Assembly (NCBI GenBank): GCA_003447895.1 | Contig: DLYC01000126.1 | Coordinates: forward strand, 1 to 6,199 | DNA: 6,199 nucleotides | DNA from: Lachnospiraceae bacterium | GTDB taxonomy: Bacteria; Bacillota; Clostridia; Lachnospirales; Lachnospiraceae | Direction of reading: 5' to 3' | Shown here: positions 5,849 to 6,199 of the stretch, piece by piece | How the letters are laid out: every line of letters begins with the position of its first letter | Numbering within the stretch: the first letter of the stretch is position 1 | Position numbers and translations under genes: made by a program | Notes under the pieces: model-generated | Seen by the model: only the letters and a program-made list of their open reading frames with translations | The model's database searches: none | Told to the model about the DNA's origin: nothing

Positions 5849-6199
5849 ACAACATCGAAAAAATCGTATACGACTATCTGAACGCTGAGGGACTCACAGC
5901 TTATATGGAGTTCCCGGAGTCCGATCCAGTGCCGGCTGAAGTGCCGGCAAATTTTGTAGTTATACAGAAAACCGGCTCCGGATGGCGTGACAGATTGCTC
6001 GAGGCGACGCTTGCGATACAGTCCTATGCTCCTACACAGTACGAAGCATCCGAGCTTAACCTGTCTCTGATCGAGACCATGCTTGGCATCGTCACACGCG
6101 ACGAGGTCGCGAAAATCACTTTGAACTCTGACTATGAGTTCACAGATACCGAAAGAAAAAGACCGCGATATCAGGCGGTCTTTGACATTGTTTATTATC
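5845..6199 (+). CDS. Tail terminator / tail completion-like protein (3' end outside the window)
   Basis: Reading from ATG 5845 gives 118 residues with no stop before the window ends (the last base is an incomplete codon). The order after connector, closure and gp10-like genes is the usual place of the tail terminator, which caps the tail tube and fits it to the head. Visible features: N-terminal helix NNIEKIVYDYLNAEGLTAY, strands FVVIQKTGSGWRDRLLEATL and AIQSYAPTQYEASELNL, a helix, then LNSDYEFTDTERKRPRYQAV and FDIVYY, a pattern seen in many siphovirus tail-terminator proteins. Only the last few residues are probably missing. AGGGAG (5830-5835) lies 9 bases before the ATG and the start overlaps the previous stop as ATGA, so the gene is coupled to it. 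It continues beyond the window, so its end cannot be judged. Confidence 0.78.
   Translation, partial: MNNIEKIVYDYLNAEGLTAYMEFPESDPVPAEVPANFVVIQKTGSGWRDRLLEATLAIQSYAPTQYEASELNLSLIETMLGIVTRDEVAKITLNSDYEFTDTERKRPRYQAVFDIVYY

Noticed and set aside
1..6199. Search by eye for CRISPR repeats, tRNA genes, insertion sequences, attachment sites, toxin-antitoxin or defence genes.
   Set aside because: None seen. The window is filled by structural phage genes with gaps of at most 69 bases, leaving no room for cargo.

Overview
The window is a compact, single-strand stretch of the head and neck module of a tailed double-stranded DNA phage or prophage, probably a siphovirus (long non-contractile tail). All nine genes are on the + strand. 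Moderate GC content judged by eye, purine-rich Shine-Dalgarno sequences (AGGAGG, AAGGAG, GAGGTG) and protein styles familiar from prophages of gut Clostridia and Actinobacteria suggest a Gram-positive gut host. That host assignment is an inference; nothing here names the species.

Layout: the end of an SPP1 Gp6-type portal gene (5' end outside the window, 1-962); a MuF/VG15-like minor head protein with a Cys/His cluster (959-1954); the terminase large subunit (1970-3409); a short intergenic region with two stem-loops (3408-3453); a coiled-coil scaffolding protein (3479-3973); the major capsid protein (3991-4806); a strong hairpin terminator (4818-4849); then the neck genes: Gp19/Gp15-like head-tail connector (4865-5269), head-closure protein (5275-5607), small HK97 gp10-like protein (5600-5848) and a tail-terminator-like protein cut by the window's right edge (5845-6199).

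How they work together: scaffold and capsid protein build the procapsid on the portal, with the minor head protein; terminase docks on the portal and packages DNA; the connector, closure and gp10-like proteins seal the filled head; the terminator protein caps the tail so it can join. No prohead protease gene is present between portal and capsid, so capsid maturation presumably does not use a protease encoded here.

The most unusual points are the terminase gene lying after the portal and minor head genes rather than before them, the long charged C-terminal extension of the minor head protein, the non-canonical first metal-binding position of the terminase nuclease domain, and hairpins bracketing the scaffold-capsid pair that could set its expression apart. 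I found no accessory cargo, defence system, RNA gene, CRISPR array, mobile element or attachment site. There is no stretch above 300 bases without a gene. I do not see a wholly new biological system here.
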